Source: an uncultured Megasphaera sp.
Lineage (GTDB): Bacteria; Bacillota; Negativicutes; Veillonellales; Megasphaeraceae
Direction: 5' to 3'
Assembly (NCBI RefSeq): GCF_900539295.1
Contig: NZ_UQBH01000017.1
Coordinates: forward strand, 1-46,528
Length of the DNA: 46,528 nt
Positions 1-7,716 of this stretch are shown here, one piece after another. Numbering within the stretch: position 1 is the stretch's first letter; each line of letters opens with the position of its first letter. A program made the position numbers and the translations under genes. The notes under the pieces were generated by a model that had not been told where the DNA came from, did no database searches, and saw only the letters and a list, made by a program, of their open reading frames with translations.

Positions 1-70
1 TTTATTTACTGGCGTTCATTCAGTTCATTGTTCAGTTTTCAAAGGTCATCTGTCGCCTCAGCGGCGACTT
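1..70 (-). other. leader of a probable rRNA operon leaving the window
   Basis: Read on the minus strand this stretch contains CTTTGAAAACTGAACAATG, a sequence typical of Firmicute rRNA leaders and spacers, preceded by a 6-bp hairpin (arms 52-57 and 63-68, loop 58-62). It lies directly downstream of a near-consensus promoter. The 16S gene itself would start left of position 1, so it is inferred rather than seen. Confidence 0.6.
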
Positions 71-74
71 GTTT

Positions 75-103
75 ATTCTACCAAACTCAGGATGCCTTGT
101 CAA
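75..103 (-). promoter_or_regulatory. strong rRNA-type sigma-A promoter
   Basis: The -35 box TTGACA (98-103) and the -10 box TAGAAT (75-80) are separated by exactly 17 bp on the minus strand. The DNA upstream of the -35 box is A-rich in patches and could act as an UP element. Together with the leader downstream this looks like the promoter of an rRNA operon transcribed leftward. Confidence 0.75.
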
Positions 104-205
104 GGACTTTTGTGAAGTCTTTCGAAGCTTTTTTCCATCATTTGGCCTTTGTCAGCAAATACTCAAATCGCTTCGAGCCATGCGACATAGATAATTTTAT
201 CATTG

Positions 206-243
206 AAAAAAAAAGCTGTCAAGAAGGTTTTGACAGCTTTTTT
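206..243 (-). terminator. Rho-independent terminator of niaP
   Basis: A 14-bp perfect stem (209-222 with 230-243, loop 223-229) is followed on the minus strand by a run of nine T. It sits just after the niaP stop codon. The plus-strand side also ends in T, so it could stop transcription in both directions. Confidence 0.85.
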
Positions 244-255
244 ACAAAATTTACA

Positions 256-1593
256 TCACTTGGCATCGGCAAATCGTTCGGTCATGCTCTCTAAATTCTT
301 TTGTTTGCTTTCCATGCCCATTCCCATGACGACGACGGCAATGGCAGCGAATACGAAGGCAAACATGTAGAAGACGCCGCCGAAATCAAACTGCTGACCC
401 AAGAGCACGCCTACCATAACCGGGGCCGCCATACCGCCAAAACGGCCGAAGCCGGCAGCCCAACCGCTTCCGAGAGCACGAATAGCCGTCGGATACTGTT
501 CCGGTGTATAGGTATAGAGGACACCCCAGGCGCCGAGGTTAAAGAAGGACATGACAGCGCCCCAAATCATGAGCGTCGACGCCGTCGAAGCGTGGCCGAA
601 GAAATAGCTGGCAACGCCGCTGAACAAGAGGAAGGACGATAAGGTATACTTGCGTCCGATTTTGTCGACCAGCCAAGCAGCGCAGTAATAGCCCGGCAGC
701 TGAGCCAGGGTCATGATGAGGACGTATTCAAAAGTCTTGACGACCGTAAAGCCCTGTTGGAAGACGAGAGACGGCAGCCACATGAAGATACCGTAGTAGC
801 TGAAATTGATGCCGAACCAGACCAGCCAGAGCATGACCGTCCGCGAGACAAAGGGCTTTCTCCACAATTCACGGAAAGAAGCTTTGGTGGCGACTGGCAT
901 CCGTTCATCATCATACGAAAAAGGAGCTGACGGTACCTGAAGTTTCGCTTCGATGGAAGCAACGATATTCCGCGCTTCTGTTACGCGGCCGCGGGCCAAG
1001 AGGTAACGAACCGATTCCGGCATATGAAGGCGAATGAGGCAGACATAGAGGGCCGGCAGGGCACCGATCAAGAAGGCCATGCGCCAACCGTAGACGGGAA
1101 TGAAGAAATAAGCGATGCAGGCCGCTGCAATCCAACCGAGACCCCAAAAGCTTTCCAAGAGGACGATGAACCGGCCGCGAACGCGGGACGGTGCATATTC
1201 CGAAACCAGGGTCGCTGCTACAGGCAGTTCCCCACCGAGGCCGAAGCCGACGAGGAAGCGAAAGAAGAGCAGGGATTCATAACTCCAGGCCAAGGCACAG
1301 AAGCCCGATGCAATACTATATAATAAGACAGTAATCGTAAAGACTTTCTTGCGCCCAATGCGGTCGGCAGCCGTACCGGATACGACGGCGCCAAGAGCCA
1401 TGCCGATGAGGCCGATGCTGCCGATGAGGCCCATCTGTCCCGGTGCCAATCCCCATTCTTTGGCAAGTACAGGCAGGATAAAGGCGATGAGCCCCGTATC
1501 CATAGAATCAAACAGCCAGCCCAAACCGGTGACCAAGAGCAGTTTATAGTGAAACCTGCCTACAGGCAAGGCTTCCAACCGGTCTAACAACAT
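256..1593 (-). CDS. niaP: niacin/nicotinamide transporter, MFS family (NaiP/NiaP type)
   Basis: A 445-residue major facilitator protein with 12 predicted membrane segments. The segments GLGWLFDSMDTG, ADRIGRKKVF, GLGGELPVA, VLLESFWGLGW, SFFNLGAWGVLY and YTPEQYPTAIRALGSG closely match what I know of Bacillus NaiP, the niacin permease, so uptake of nicotinate or nicotinamide across the inner membrane is the expected role. The ATG at 1593 is chosen because AGGAGG (1603-1608) precedes it at good spacing; an upstream ATG would add 19 residues without a ribosome site. The gene lies just downstream of niaR, with its own promoter and a palindromic operator in between, which supports the niacin assignment. 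Other MFS substrates such as aromatic acids remain possible. Confidence 0.85.
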   Translation of the reverse strand: MLLDRLEALPVGRFHYKLLLVTGLGWLFDSMDTGLIAFILPVLAKEWGLAPGQMGLIGSIGLIGMALGAVVSGTAADRIGRKKVFTITVLLYSIASGFCALAWSYESLLFFRFLVGFGLGGELPVAATLVSEYAPSRVRGRFIVLLESFWGLGWIAAACIAYFFIPVYGWRMAFLIGALPALYVCLIRLHMPESVRYLLARGRVTEARNIVASIEAKLQVPSAPFSYDDERMPVATKASFRELWRKPFVSRTVMLWLVWFGINFSYYGIFMWLPSLVFQQGFTVVKTFEYVLIMTLAQLPGYYCAAWLVDKIGRKYTLSSFLLFSGVASYFFGHASTASTLMIWGAVMSFFNLGAWGVLYTYTPEQYPTAIRALGSGWAAGFGRFGGMAAPVMVGVLLGQQFDFGGVFYMFAFVFAAIAVVVMGMGMESKQKNLESMTERFADAK

Positions 1594-1618
1594 AACACTA
1601 TTCCTCCTATCTACACAA

Positions 1619-1647
1619 GTGTCATGACACATAAATTGACATGACAA
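1619..1647. promoter_or_regulatory. probable NiaR operator upstream of niaP
   Basis: A perfect 12-bp palindrome GTGTCATGACAC (1619-1630) is followed by a related half-site pair TTGACATGACAA (1636-1647). Both lie just downstream of the niaP -10 box, where a bound repressor would block initiation. The adjacent gene encodes a NiaR-type repressor, which is why I name it; binding itself is inferred. Confidence 0.6.
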
Positions 1648-1648
1648 C

Positions 1649-1676
1649 ATTGTAGCATATGGAAGGAAAAAGTCAA
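1649..1676 (-). promoter_or_regulatory. niaP promoter
   Basis: The minus strand has -35 TTGACT (1671-1676), a 16-bp spacer and -10 TACAAT (1649-1654). The -35 box overlaps the last codons of niaR, so niaP can be transcribed separately from niaR. Confidence 0.55.
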
Positions 1677-2188
1677 TCGCCGTATAAGACCTTTAAGTCA
1701 TGCAAAGCGCTGCCGATGGCATCGAGTTCTTCTTCCGTCTTGGCTTCGACCAGATGGGTATGGATGCCGCCGCTGATGGTGCTCAGCATTTCGGCGCGGG
1801 AGTCCTTCATCCGCTTGATATACTGCTGGACGTCACGGCGGGAATGGAGATTCAAGGTCCCTTCCAAGTCACCATATACGTCATGCTCGATGACGACATT
1901 GTGGACGATGCCGCCGTTGTCGACGATGGCTTCAAGTTCGGCTTCCATCAAATCACTGCCGTGACAGCAGACGAAGACCCGCGTACAGCCCGCCTTTAAG
2001 GGAGTGACCAGCTGATAGCCACGAGGCGTTGAAATGATGCCGACGCCTTGAGCCCGTAAAATGGCGACATCGCCGACGATGATCTGACGGCTGACCTTAC
2101 AGGCCTTGGCTAAGGCCGTTCCGGTAACGGCAGCCGTCGATTCGTGCAGCAGCTGAAGGATTTGTTCTCTCCGCTTGGTGTTATCCAT
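1673..2188 (-). CDS. niaR: niacin-responsive transcriptional repressor NiaR
   Basis: A 171-residue protein with an N-terminal HTH_11-type winged helix (about residues 5-60, KRREQILQLLHES through SRQIIVGDVAILRAQG) and a C-terminal 3H domain. The 3H histidines are visible in HNVVIEHDVYG, LNLHSRRDVQQY and GGIHTHLVEAK; in this family they form the metal and nicotinate sensing site. Such proteins bind DNA when niacin is present and repress niacin uptake or NAD synthesis genes. The ATG at 2188 is preceded by AGGAGG (2199-2204), which overlaps the stop of the upstream membrane gene, so the two are probably cotranscribed. niaP follows immediately and is the likely target. Confidence 0.88.
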   Translation of the reverse strand: MDNTKRREQILQLLHESTAAVTGTALAKACKVSRQIIVGDVAILRAQGVGIISTPRGYQLVTPLKAGCTRVFVCCHGSDLMEAELEAIVDNGGIVHNVVIEHDVYGDLEGTLNLHSRRDVQQYIKRMKDSRAEMLSTISGGIHTHLVEAKTEEELDAIGSALHDLKVLYGD

Positions 2189-2202
2189 AAAAAAAGTACC
2201 TC

Positions 2203-2715
2203 CTAAATATCTTTGTATACCTGCTGCCCCCGCACGGGAATATCGAGCAGCATGGCAATCCCCCGCCCCCATAAAAGGCCAGTGCAGAGACCCGGCGCAA
2301 AGCCCAGCACTTCATTAAAAAACCAGGAATGGGTGATGAAGGAAACATGATAGCCTATGACCTGGAACGAGGCGAATACTGCGCAAATGATGAGATAGGC
2401 CGGCATGGCCTTCTTCATGGGCGGACAGTGAAGTCTCCGCCGTTCTCGGCAATAAGTCAATTCCGGCAGTCCCTTTTTAACCCAAAGTCCGATCCCCATA
2501 CCCAAGAAAAAGCCCATGAGAAAGCAGAGGATGGTCAAAAAAGGGTATTCCGAATAATAATATAATACCACACCGGACCAAATGGCAATGAGCCAGGCGG
2601 GACCGGAAAAATACCACAGGCGGCAAGTCCGTTTCTTTTTGAAATAAAAGCCGTAGGCAATCATGGCAACAGCCATGCAGAGCTGCGTTCCGGTCAATAT
2701 ATCGTAAGCACCCAT
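2203..2715 (-). CDS. small membrane protein of unknown function upstream of niaR
   Basis: A 170-residue hydrophobic protein with about five membrane segments (roughly residues 7-23, 33-51, 56-76, 103-120 and 130-148) and a basic, Cys-containing loop between the third and fourth. I do not recognise the family. The ATG at 2715 is preferred because a G-rich ribosome site lies 8-15 bases upstream; the longer reading frame only adds an AT-rich translated promoter region. A TATAAT (2773-2778) could be its -10 box, though no good -35 is seen. It ends 14 bases before niaR, so an accessory role in niacin uptake or sensing is possible but is inference from position only. Confidence 0.6.
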   Translation of the reverse strand: MGAYDILTGTQLCMAVAMIAYGFYFKKKRTCRLWYFSGPAWLIAIWSGVVLYYYSEYPFLTILCFLMGFFLGMGIGLWVKKGLPELTYCRERRRLHCPPMKKAMPAYLIICAVFASFQVIGYHVSFITHSWFFNEVLGFAPGLCTGLLWGRGIAMLLDIPVRGQQVYKDI

Positions 2716-2821
2716 CAGCCAAGATGCCCCCTTTCTCTCCTTTTCAAATAAATGACGGTATGTTATATCAGTATTATACTCGATAAAGATTAAAAATATA
2801 TTAAAATTTAAAATAAAAGTC

Positions 2822-2852
2822 AAAAAAATACCCCTTACAGTATGTAAGGGGT
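2822..2852 (-). terminator. terminator of lysA
   Basis: A 10-bp perfect stem (2830-2839 with 2843-2852, loop GTA) is followed on the minus strand by a T-rich tract (TTTTTTTG). It lies between the lysA stop codon and the next leftward gene. Confidence 0.85.
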
Positions 2853-2867
2853 GTGATTTACCTTCAT

Positions 2868-4121
2868 TTATAAGTTTGAAAAGTCAAGGGTCGCAAAGAG
2901 ATCGTCCAAGGTTTCAGCCCGGCGGATTTGGGTTACGGAACCGTCTTCATGGAGGAGGAGCTCTGCCGAACGGAGCTTGCCGTTGTAATTAAAGCCCATG
3001 GAATGGCCGTGAGCCCCTGCATCGTGGATGACCAGAATATCGCCGTCTTTGATTTCCGGCAGGCTGCGGTCAACGGCAAACTTATCGCAGTTTTCGCAGA
3101 GGGAGCCGACGACGTCGTAAACGTGGTCCTTCGGCGCATTTTCTTTGCCCATGACCGACAGGTAGTGGTAGGAACCGTACATGCCGGGGCGCATGAGGTT
3201 GGCCATGCTGGCGTCGACGCCGATGTATTCTTTCCAGATGTGTTTGTGATGAATAGCCGTCGTGACCAAATAACCGTAAGGGCCGGTAATGGCACGGCCG
3301 CATTCAAAGGAGAGACGGCATTTGCCGAGGCCTCTTGGGACCATGATGGCTTCAAAGTGTTCCTTGATGCCGGCACTCAATTCATCGTAATCGATGAAGG
3401 ATTCTTCCGGGCGATACGGAAGGCCGATGCCGCCGCCGAAATCGAGGAATTCAATGTCGATGCCCAGGCTGTCCTGAACGTCAGCAGCTAATTCAAACAT
3501 CATCTTGGCCGTGTTGATCAAGCCGTTTACCTGGAGTTCGTTAGAGACGACCATGGTGTGCAGACCGAAGTGGGAAACGCCTTTTTCTTTAAGGATGCGG
3601 AAGGCATCGAGGATCTGTTCACGGGTCATGCCGTATTTAGCTTCTTCCGGCGTGCCGATGATATCGTTGCCGCCCTGAAGGAGGGGACCCGGATTATAGC
3701 GGGCACAAATCCAATCCGGCAAGGGACCGCGTTTTTCCATGAAGTCGATCATGGAAATATCGTCGAGATTGATCAAAGCGCCGAGTTCCATAGCTCTTTT
3801 AAATTCTTCATAAGGCGTATCGTTCGAAGAAAAGACGATATCGTGGCCGGTAATGCCGACTTTGTCGCATAGTTCCAATTCTGCCATGGAGCTGCAGTCA
3901 GCGCCGACGCCTTCTTTTTGCAAAAGACGCATGAGGTAGGGATTCGGTGCCGCTTTGACGGCAAAATACTCTTTGAAATCATGGGCCCAATCAAAAGCCT
4001 TTATCAATTTTCGAACGTTATCAACGATGGCTTTTTCATCATAAATATGAAAAGGTGTCGGGTACTTGGCAATGATAGAACGAATTTGCGCTTCATTAAA
4101 GGGGACAGTTTTCTTGTTCAT
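2868..4121 (-). CDS. lysA: diaminopimelate decarboxylase
   Basis: A 417-residue fold-type III PLP decarboxylase that should convert meso-diaminopimelate to L-lysine in the cytosol. Visible family marks are the PLP lysine in YFAVKAAPNP (K56), HTMVVSN, the phosphate-binding GGGIG (about 229-233), ECGR (about 273-276) and the catalytic Cys in SLCENCDKF (C342). The last differs from the more common CESGD but fits the roughly 420-residue DAPDC subgroup. The ATG at 4121 is chosen because GGAG lies 9 bases upstream; the longer reading frame adds 11 residues. It is transcribed divergently from a LysR regulator. In Negativicutes lysine is also a source of cadaverine for peptidoglycan, which binds SLH proteins like those at 32811-35054. 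I considered a lysine/ornithine decarboxylase, but the motifs favour DAPDC. Confidence 0.85.
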   Translation of the reverse strand: MNKKTVPFNEAQIRSIIAKYPTPFHIYDEKAIVDNVRKLIKAFDWAHDFKEYFAVKAAPNPYLMRLLQKEGVGADCSSMAELELCDKVGITGHDIVFSSNDTPYEEFKRAMELGALINLDDISMIDFMEKRGPLPDWICARYNPGPLLQGGNDIIGTPEEAKYGMTREQILDAFRILKEKGVSHFGLHTMVVSNELQVNGLINTAKMMFELAADVQDSLGIDIEFLDFGGGIGLPYRPEESFIDYDELSAGIKEHFEAIMVPRGLGKCRLSFECGRAITGPYGYLVTTAIHHKHIWKEYIGVDASMANLMRPGMYGSYHYLSVMGKENAPKDHVYDVVGSLCENCDKFAVDRSLPEIKDGDILVIHDAGAHGHSMGFNYNGKLRSAELLLHEDGSVTQIRRAETLDDLFATLDFSNL

Positions 4122-4190
4122 CCGATTCAGCTCCAATTTCTTATAATACAGCAAGATGCATAATCTAAATTACGAAACAAACTTGAAATT

Positions 4191-4221
4191 CATTGTTTCT
4201 CTACAATGATTATTATATAAT
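4191..4221 (+). promoter_or_regulatory. LysR promoter region with an inverted repeat
   Basis: An inverted repeat CATTGT-N6-ACAATG (4191-4196 and 4203-4208) overlaps a possible plus-strand promoter: TTGTTT (4193-4198), a 17-bp spacer and TATAAT (4216-4221). Position between divergent lysA and lysR-type genes is typical of an autoregulated LysR operator. More AT-rich dyads follow up to 4280. Confidence 0.45.
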
Positions 4222-4300
4222 ACAAAGAGATAATTTGTGAAATAGATTATTTCAATTCATTTCATTCGATAATCAAATTGTAAGAAAAGGAGGTCCGGTC

Positions 4301-5257
4301 ATGGACACAACGACGCTCCGGACATTTATTGCCTTAGCACAAATAAAAAACTTTACCAAGACGGCGCAGCAGCTCTTCGTCGCTCAATCGACAGTCACCA
4401 ACCGCATCCGCGACTTGGAGACGGAACTGGGCGTCCCCCTCTTCGTCCGCAGTCACAAGCAGGTCGACCTGACGGCATCGGGACAAAAATTTCTTGACTA
4501 TGCCCAGCGCTTCGTATCCCTCGAGCTGACAGCCCTTCAGGATATCCAGGCCTCGCCGACGTATGCCCGGAAGGTAAACATCGGAACGACCAATACGATT
4601 TATGAAAGCCACCTCCAGCGCCGCATCCGCAGCTACTTAAAGAAGCAGAAAGACGTCTCCCTCCACGTCACCATCGGCCATACGGCCGACATGATGCGCC
4701 AGCTCCAAGAAGGGACCTTAGACGCCATTTTTTCTTTCAGCGCCATGTTCAAAAGCGGCTTCGTCTGCCAGCCTTACCGAACGGATTCGCTGGTCCTGGT
4801 CTGCCGGGCTTCCGATACCACCTACGCCAAAGGGATCTATAAAGACGATCTGCAAAAAATCGACTACTTATTCTGCAACTTCGCCCTCCAAGGCGTCGGC
4901 CTCTACATTCAGGACCTCTTTCCGCGCCATCACCGCTTCCCCTTAGAAATCGACAACAGTACCAAGCTTCCGCAATACGTCGCCGCAGGCATCGGTTATA
5001 CCTTCCTGCCGAAGAGCCTCATCGAGGACGACTTAGACGCCCGGCGCCTGCGGGCCATCCCCCTTCTCGATTTTGAACCGCCGAAGGTCGACAGTTACTA
5101 CATCACCCGCAGCCCGTCGACGGTACCGGCAGATCTGGAAGAGGAACTCTTAGCCGACCGGTCACATCGATTCCAAGAAGACGATCAAGGTCGACATGAT
5201 GACGATGGAAATGAGGATATAGAAGGAGCTGATGCAGGCCGCAACTTCGATTTTTAA
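4301..5257 (+). CDS. LysR-family transcriptional regulator
   Basis: A 318-residue LysR-type regulator: N-terminal winged helix-turn-helix (residues 1-60, FTKTAQQLFVAQSTVTNRIRDLE) and a periplasmic-binding-protein-like effector domain (about 90-290). The start is firm because AGGAGG (4289-4294) precedes the ATG. It is divergent from lysA and convergent with the AEC permease gene, either of which could be a target; the effector is not evident. The C-terminus is odd: from residue 288 on (5162-5257) the gene runs antisense through the end of the permease gene, and its tail is an acidic low-complexity run rather than a normal LysR end. The family normally ends near residue 290-300, so loss of an original stop codon is plausible. 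Confidence 0.85.
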   Translation: MDTTTLRTFIALAQIKNFTKTAQQLFVAQSTVTNRIRDLETELGVPLFVRSHKQVDLTASGQKFLDYAQRFVSLELTALQDIQASPTYARKVNIGTTNTIYESHLQRRIRSYLKKQKDVSLHVTIGHTADMMRQLQEGTLDAIFSFSAMFKSGFVCQPYRTDSLVLVCRASDTTYAKGIYKDDLQKIDYLFCNFALQGVGLYIQDLFPRHHRFPLEIDNSTKLPQYVAAGIGYTFLPKSLIEDDLDARRLRAIPLLDFEPPKVDSYYITRSPSTVPADLEEELLADRSHRFQEDDQGRHDDDGNEDIEGADAGRNFDF

Positions 5258-6073
5258 CTTCAGTTTTGCCGTATAGTAGCAGGCCATGCCGGCGATAGGT
5301 GCAAAGACCAATACTATCAGTACCCGCTTGATATCCATCGAATAGTCGAGACCGAAGTAGATGAAGACGGCAAAGACCATGGAAATCAACAGGCGCAGCC
5401 CCATATTGGTATAGATGAGGTGCAGGTATTCCTTCTTTAAGGACAGGCCCAAGGCAACGCCGATCATCAGCATCGACAAGAAGGTATTCGCCGATGCCGG
5501 CACCTTGACCCAGTCGATGACAACCTGAGGCAGGACGAATCCCCCTAAAGACAGAGAAATCATCAGAATGTACGACAGGACCGGCAGGGACGAAAAGATT
5601 GTCTTGCCCAAAATACAGAAGATATTCTCCCCTTTTTCACCGCGTACATAGCGGGCCAGGCCATAACCGCCGCCAAGGCACATGAGAGAGTTGCCGGCAT
5701 CAAAGAGGCAAACGATAAGAACGGCAGCGTTGTCGAAGAAGTACGACACGAAGGGCAGAGCAAAGTTGCCGATATTATAGCCGTTCAAATTGAGCATATA
5801 GAAAGCCTTTTCGTCTTTGGTCCGCCCGGCGCCATAGCCAAGGCCGACCATAATCAGGTTAAAGACGATGGCTAAGAGGCTGATGAGCAAATAGCTCACT
5901 TCGAAGTGGATACCGTTGAGATTGGCAATGATGACCGACGGCAGAGTGATATTAAAGACAATCGTCGATATGGTATGAAAAGTGCTGCGCCCAAAGAGGC
6001 GCAGCTGTTTTAATACATAGCCGCAAATGATGAACGACACCAGAATGGCCGCTTTTATGATCGTTATTTCCAT
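5162..6073 (-). CDS. AEC-family permease (auxin efflux carrier / malate permease type)
   Basis: A 303-residue inner-membrane protein with about ten hydrophobic segments in two groups of five around a central loop (near residues 150-180), as in the AEC family. The conserved FNITLPSVIIANL and NGYNIGNFALPF segments are visible. Members export or import organic acids such as malate or malonate, but the substrate here cannot be read from sequence. The ATG at 6073 lies only 3 bases after the yedF stop codon and has no clear ribosome site, so translation is probably coupled to yedF. Its last 96 bases overlap the convergent LysR gene. Confidence 0.78.
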   Translation of the reverse strand: MEITIIKAAILVSFIICGYVLKQLRLFGRSTFHTISTIVFNITLPSVIIANLNGIHFEVSYLLISLLAIVFNLIMVGLGYGAGRTKDEKAFYMLNLNGYNIGNFALPFVSYFFDNAAVLIVCLFDAGNSLMCLGGGYGLARYVRGEKGENIFCILGKTIFSSLPVLSYILMISLSLGGFVLPQVVIDWVKVPASANTFLSMLMIGVALGLSLKKEYLHLIYTNMGLRLLISMVFAVFIYFGLDYSMDIKRVLIVLVFAPIAGMACYYTAKLKLKIEVAACISSFYILISIVIMSTLIVFLESM

Positions 6074-6076
6074 GGG

Positions 6077-6661
6077 TTACGGTTTGACGATGCGATTGGC
6101 CGTACGCATCATTTCGATAATGCGGAACATGTTGGTAATGGAGCCGACAGCGACTTTTTCCGTCAGGCCATAGTAATTGAGGCAGGCGCCGCAGGCATAG
6201 ACTTCGACCCCCTGGGCTTCGAGATTCTTCAAATCTTCGAGGGACTCCGAATCTTCCGTGACCAGGGATACGCCGCCGTTATAGCAGATAATCTGCTTAG
6301 GCAGTACGTCCTGTTCAGTCAAGGTATAAATAAAGGTCTTCAAAAGGTTCTTGCCGAGAGTATCGTCCCCCAAGCCCATGACCGGCGCATTGAGGACGAC
6401 AACATAGTCCGACCCCGATACAGCCGGTGCTTCTTCAACGACCGCATCGGCCCCTTCTTTCACCAAGGTGACCGTATAGTGGGTTTCTGACTCTTTAGTC
6501 ATCGTGTAGGCACAGTTCATCTGTTCCGATAAGTTTTTGAGATTTTCCGTAGCAATTTCATTGTCGACCGTAATTTCAACGGCGTCGTGATCTTTCAAAG
6601 CCTTGTGGGCTTCAATGACCGGCAAGGGGCAGGCCTTGCCTAAAGCATCGATTTTAAACAT
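6077..6661 (-). CDS. yedF: sulfurtransferase-like selenium metabolism protein YedF
   Basis: A 194-residue two-domain protein. Residues 1-70 form a TusA/SirA-like domain with the CPLP motif (Cys 11), and about 85-190 form a DsrE-like domain with ICYNGGV and ACGACLNYYGL. This arrangement and length match YedF, which tends to occur in genomes that use selenium in proteins or tRNA; a persulfide or selenide relay is the presumed role. AGGAGG precedes the ATG at 6661 at good spacing. It is followed by the coupled AEC permease and separated from secF by a likely terminator and a striking palindrome. No selenoprotein gene was recognised in the window. Confidence 0.85.
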   Translation of the reverse strand: MFKIDALGKACPLPVIEAHKALKDHDAVEITVDNEIATENLKNLSEQMNCAYTMTKESETHYTVTLVKEGADAVVEEAPAVSGSDYVVVLNAPVMGLGDDTLGKNLLKTFIYTLTEQDVLPKQIICYNGGVSLVTEDSESLEDLKNLEAQGVEVYACGACLNYYGLTEKVAVGSITNMFRIIEMMRTANRIVKP

Positions 6662-6680
6662 CCTGATTCCTCCTCATCGC

Positions 6681-6698
6681 CCCTTACCCGGGTAAGGG
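6681..6698. promoter_or_regulatory. perfect 18-bp palindrome upstream of yedF
   Basis: CCCTTACCCGGGTAAGGG is an exact 18-base palindrome 20 bases upstream of the yedF start. As RNA it could fold as a 7-bp stem with a CCGG loop close to the ribosome site; as DNA it could be an operator. No T tract follows on either strand, so it is not a normal terminator. Confidence 0.55.
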
Positions 6699-6720
6699 AA
6701 TGCATACATATGAAATGAAA

Positions 6721-6761
6721 AAGGGCTGCACCATGAAGACAGACTCCATGGGACATCCCTT
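6721..6761 (-). terminator. probable terminator of the ruvC-secF operon
   Basis: Just after the secF stop an imperfect hairpin forms: AAGGG/CCCTT outer arms (6721-6725 with 6757-6761) and CATGG/CATG inner arms, with an internal mismatch. A T run follows on the minus strand. It probably ends most transcription from the long upstream operon. Confidence 0.55.
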
Positions 6762-6765
6762 CTTT

Positions 6766-7716
6766 TTATCCTTTTTGTGTTTCTGCAGCTTCTTCGTCTT
6801 CTTCGGATGCATCGTCAGAAGCTTTGAGGCCCCGTCGATTCGACGTATGGTTTTTCCATACGACCCAGATCGACGTATCGACACAGATGGACGAATAAGC
6901 CCCGCTGATAAAGCCGATGAGCATGACCAGGGAGAAGTTCTTTGTCGATTCGCCGCCAAAGAAATGGAGGGCACCGCAGGCAAAGAGAACCGTCGATAAG
7001 GTGTAGATACTACGGTGGATACTCTGAGAAATACTGTCATGAGCCAGTTTTTCATAAGAGTCGGTTCGCCGGTGGGTCCGCGTATTTTCACGGACGCGGT
7101 CAAAGATGACGACGGCTTCGTTCATCGAATAGCCGACGACGGTCAGGATAGCCGCCAAGAACGTAGCGTCGATTTCCAACTGGAAGAAGGAGAAAACGCC
7201 CAGGACCATGATCAAATCGTGAACGATGGAAATGAGGGCCGAAATGGCAATCTTATACTCGAAGCGGAAGGAAATGTAGGCCGCTAAGGCGATGAAGGCC
7301 ACGGCCAAACTGGTAATGGCATTTTTCGTGACTTCCGATCCGATGACGGCACCGACCGATTCGGTCCGCTTGATTTCTGCACCGCCTAAAGAGGTGCTCA
7401 ATTTTTCCGACAAGGATTTCGTTTCGTCACTGGTCAGATTACGCATGCGCAGCATGACGTCTGTCGACGAATCCTGATCGGTAACGCCGGTCAATTGGAT
7501 GACCGTATTGCCCAGATCCATATTGGCTCCATCGATGACCTGACGGACTTCAGAAACGCTGACAGCCTTGTTGAACTGCATGTCAAGGATGGTACCGCCT
7601 GTATAGTCGATACCGAAGTTAAATCCATTGATAAAGATGGAAATAAGGCTGGCAAGGACCAGGACAGACGATAAGATGAACCACCAGGTGCGATGTTTGA
7701 TAATATCAAAACTCAT
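6766..7716 (-). CDS. secF: protein translocase subunit SecF
   Basis: A 316-residue six-segment inner-membrane protein of the RND-related SecD/SecF family that uses the proton gradient to help preproteins leave the Sec channel. Marks are the first membrane segment after FDIIKHRTWWF, GIDYTGGTILDMQF (about 35-48), the conserved VGYSMNEAVVIFDRVREN after the fourth segment, and the short charged C-terminal tail rich in Glu. The ATG at 7716 overlaps the secD stop (ATGA) and has a GGGGGGA ribosome site within secD. SecD and SecF are separate genes here rather than fused. Confidence 0.95.
   Translation of the reverse strand: MSFDIIKHRTWWFILSSVLVLASLISIFINGFNFGIDYTGGTILDMQFNKAVSVSEVRQVIDGANMDLGNTVIQLTGVTDQDSSTDVMLRMRNLTSDETKSLSEKLSTSLGGAEIKRTESVGAVIGSEVTKNAITSLAVAFIALAAYISFRFEYKIAISALISIVHDLIMVLGVFSFFQLEIDATFLAAILTVVGYSMNEAVVIFDRVRENTRTHRRTDSYEKLAHDSISQSIHRSIYTLSTVLFACGALHFFGGESTKNFSLVMLIGFISGAYSSICVDTSIWVVWKNHTSNRRGLKASDDASEEDEEAAETQKG

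Noticed and set aside
28..294. Open frame at the left edge on the plus strand
   Set aside because: It covers the rRNA-type promoter, leader and niaP terminator and has no ribosome site.
2868..4121. Lysine/ornithine decarboxylase producing cadaverine
   Set aside because: The sequence follows the diaminopimelate decarboxylase subgroup and lacks the features of the Selenomonas lysine/ornithine enzyme.
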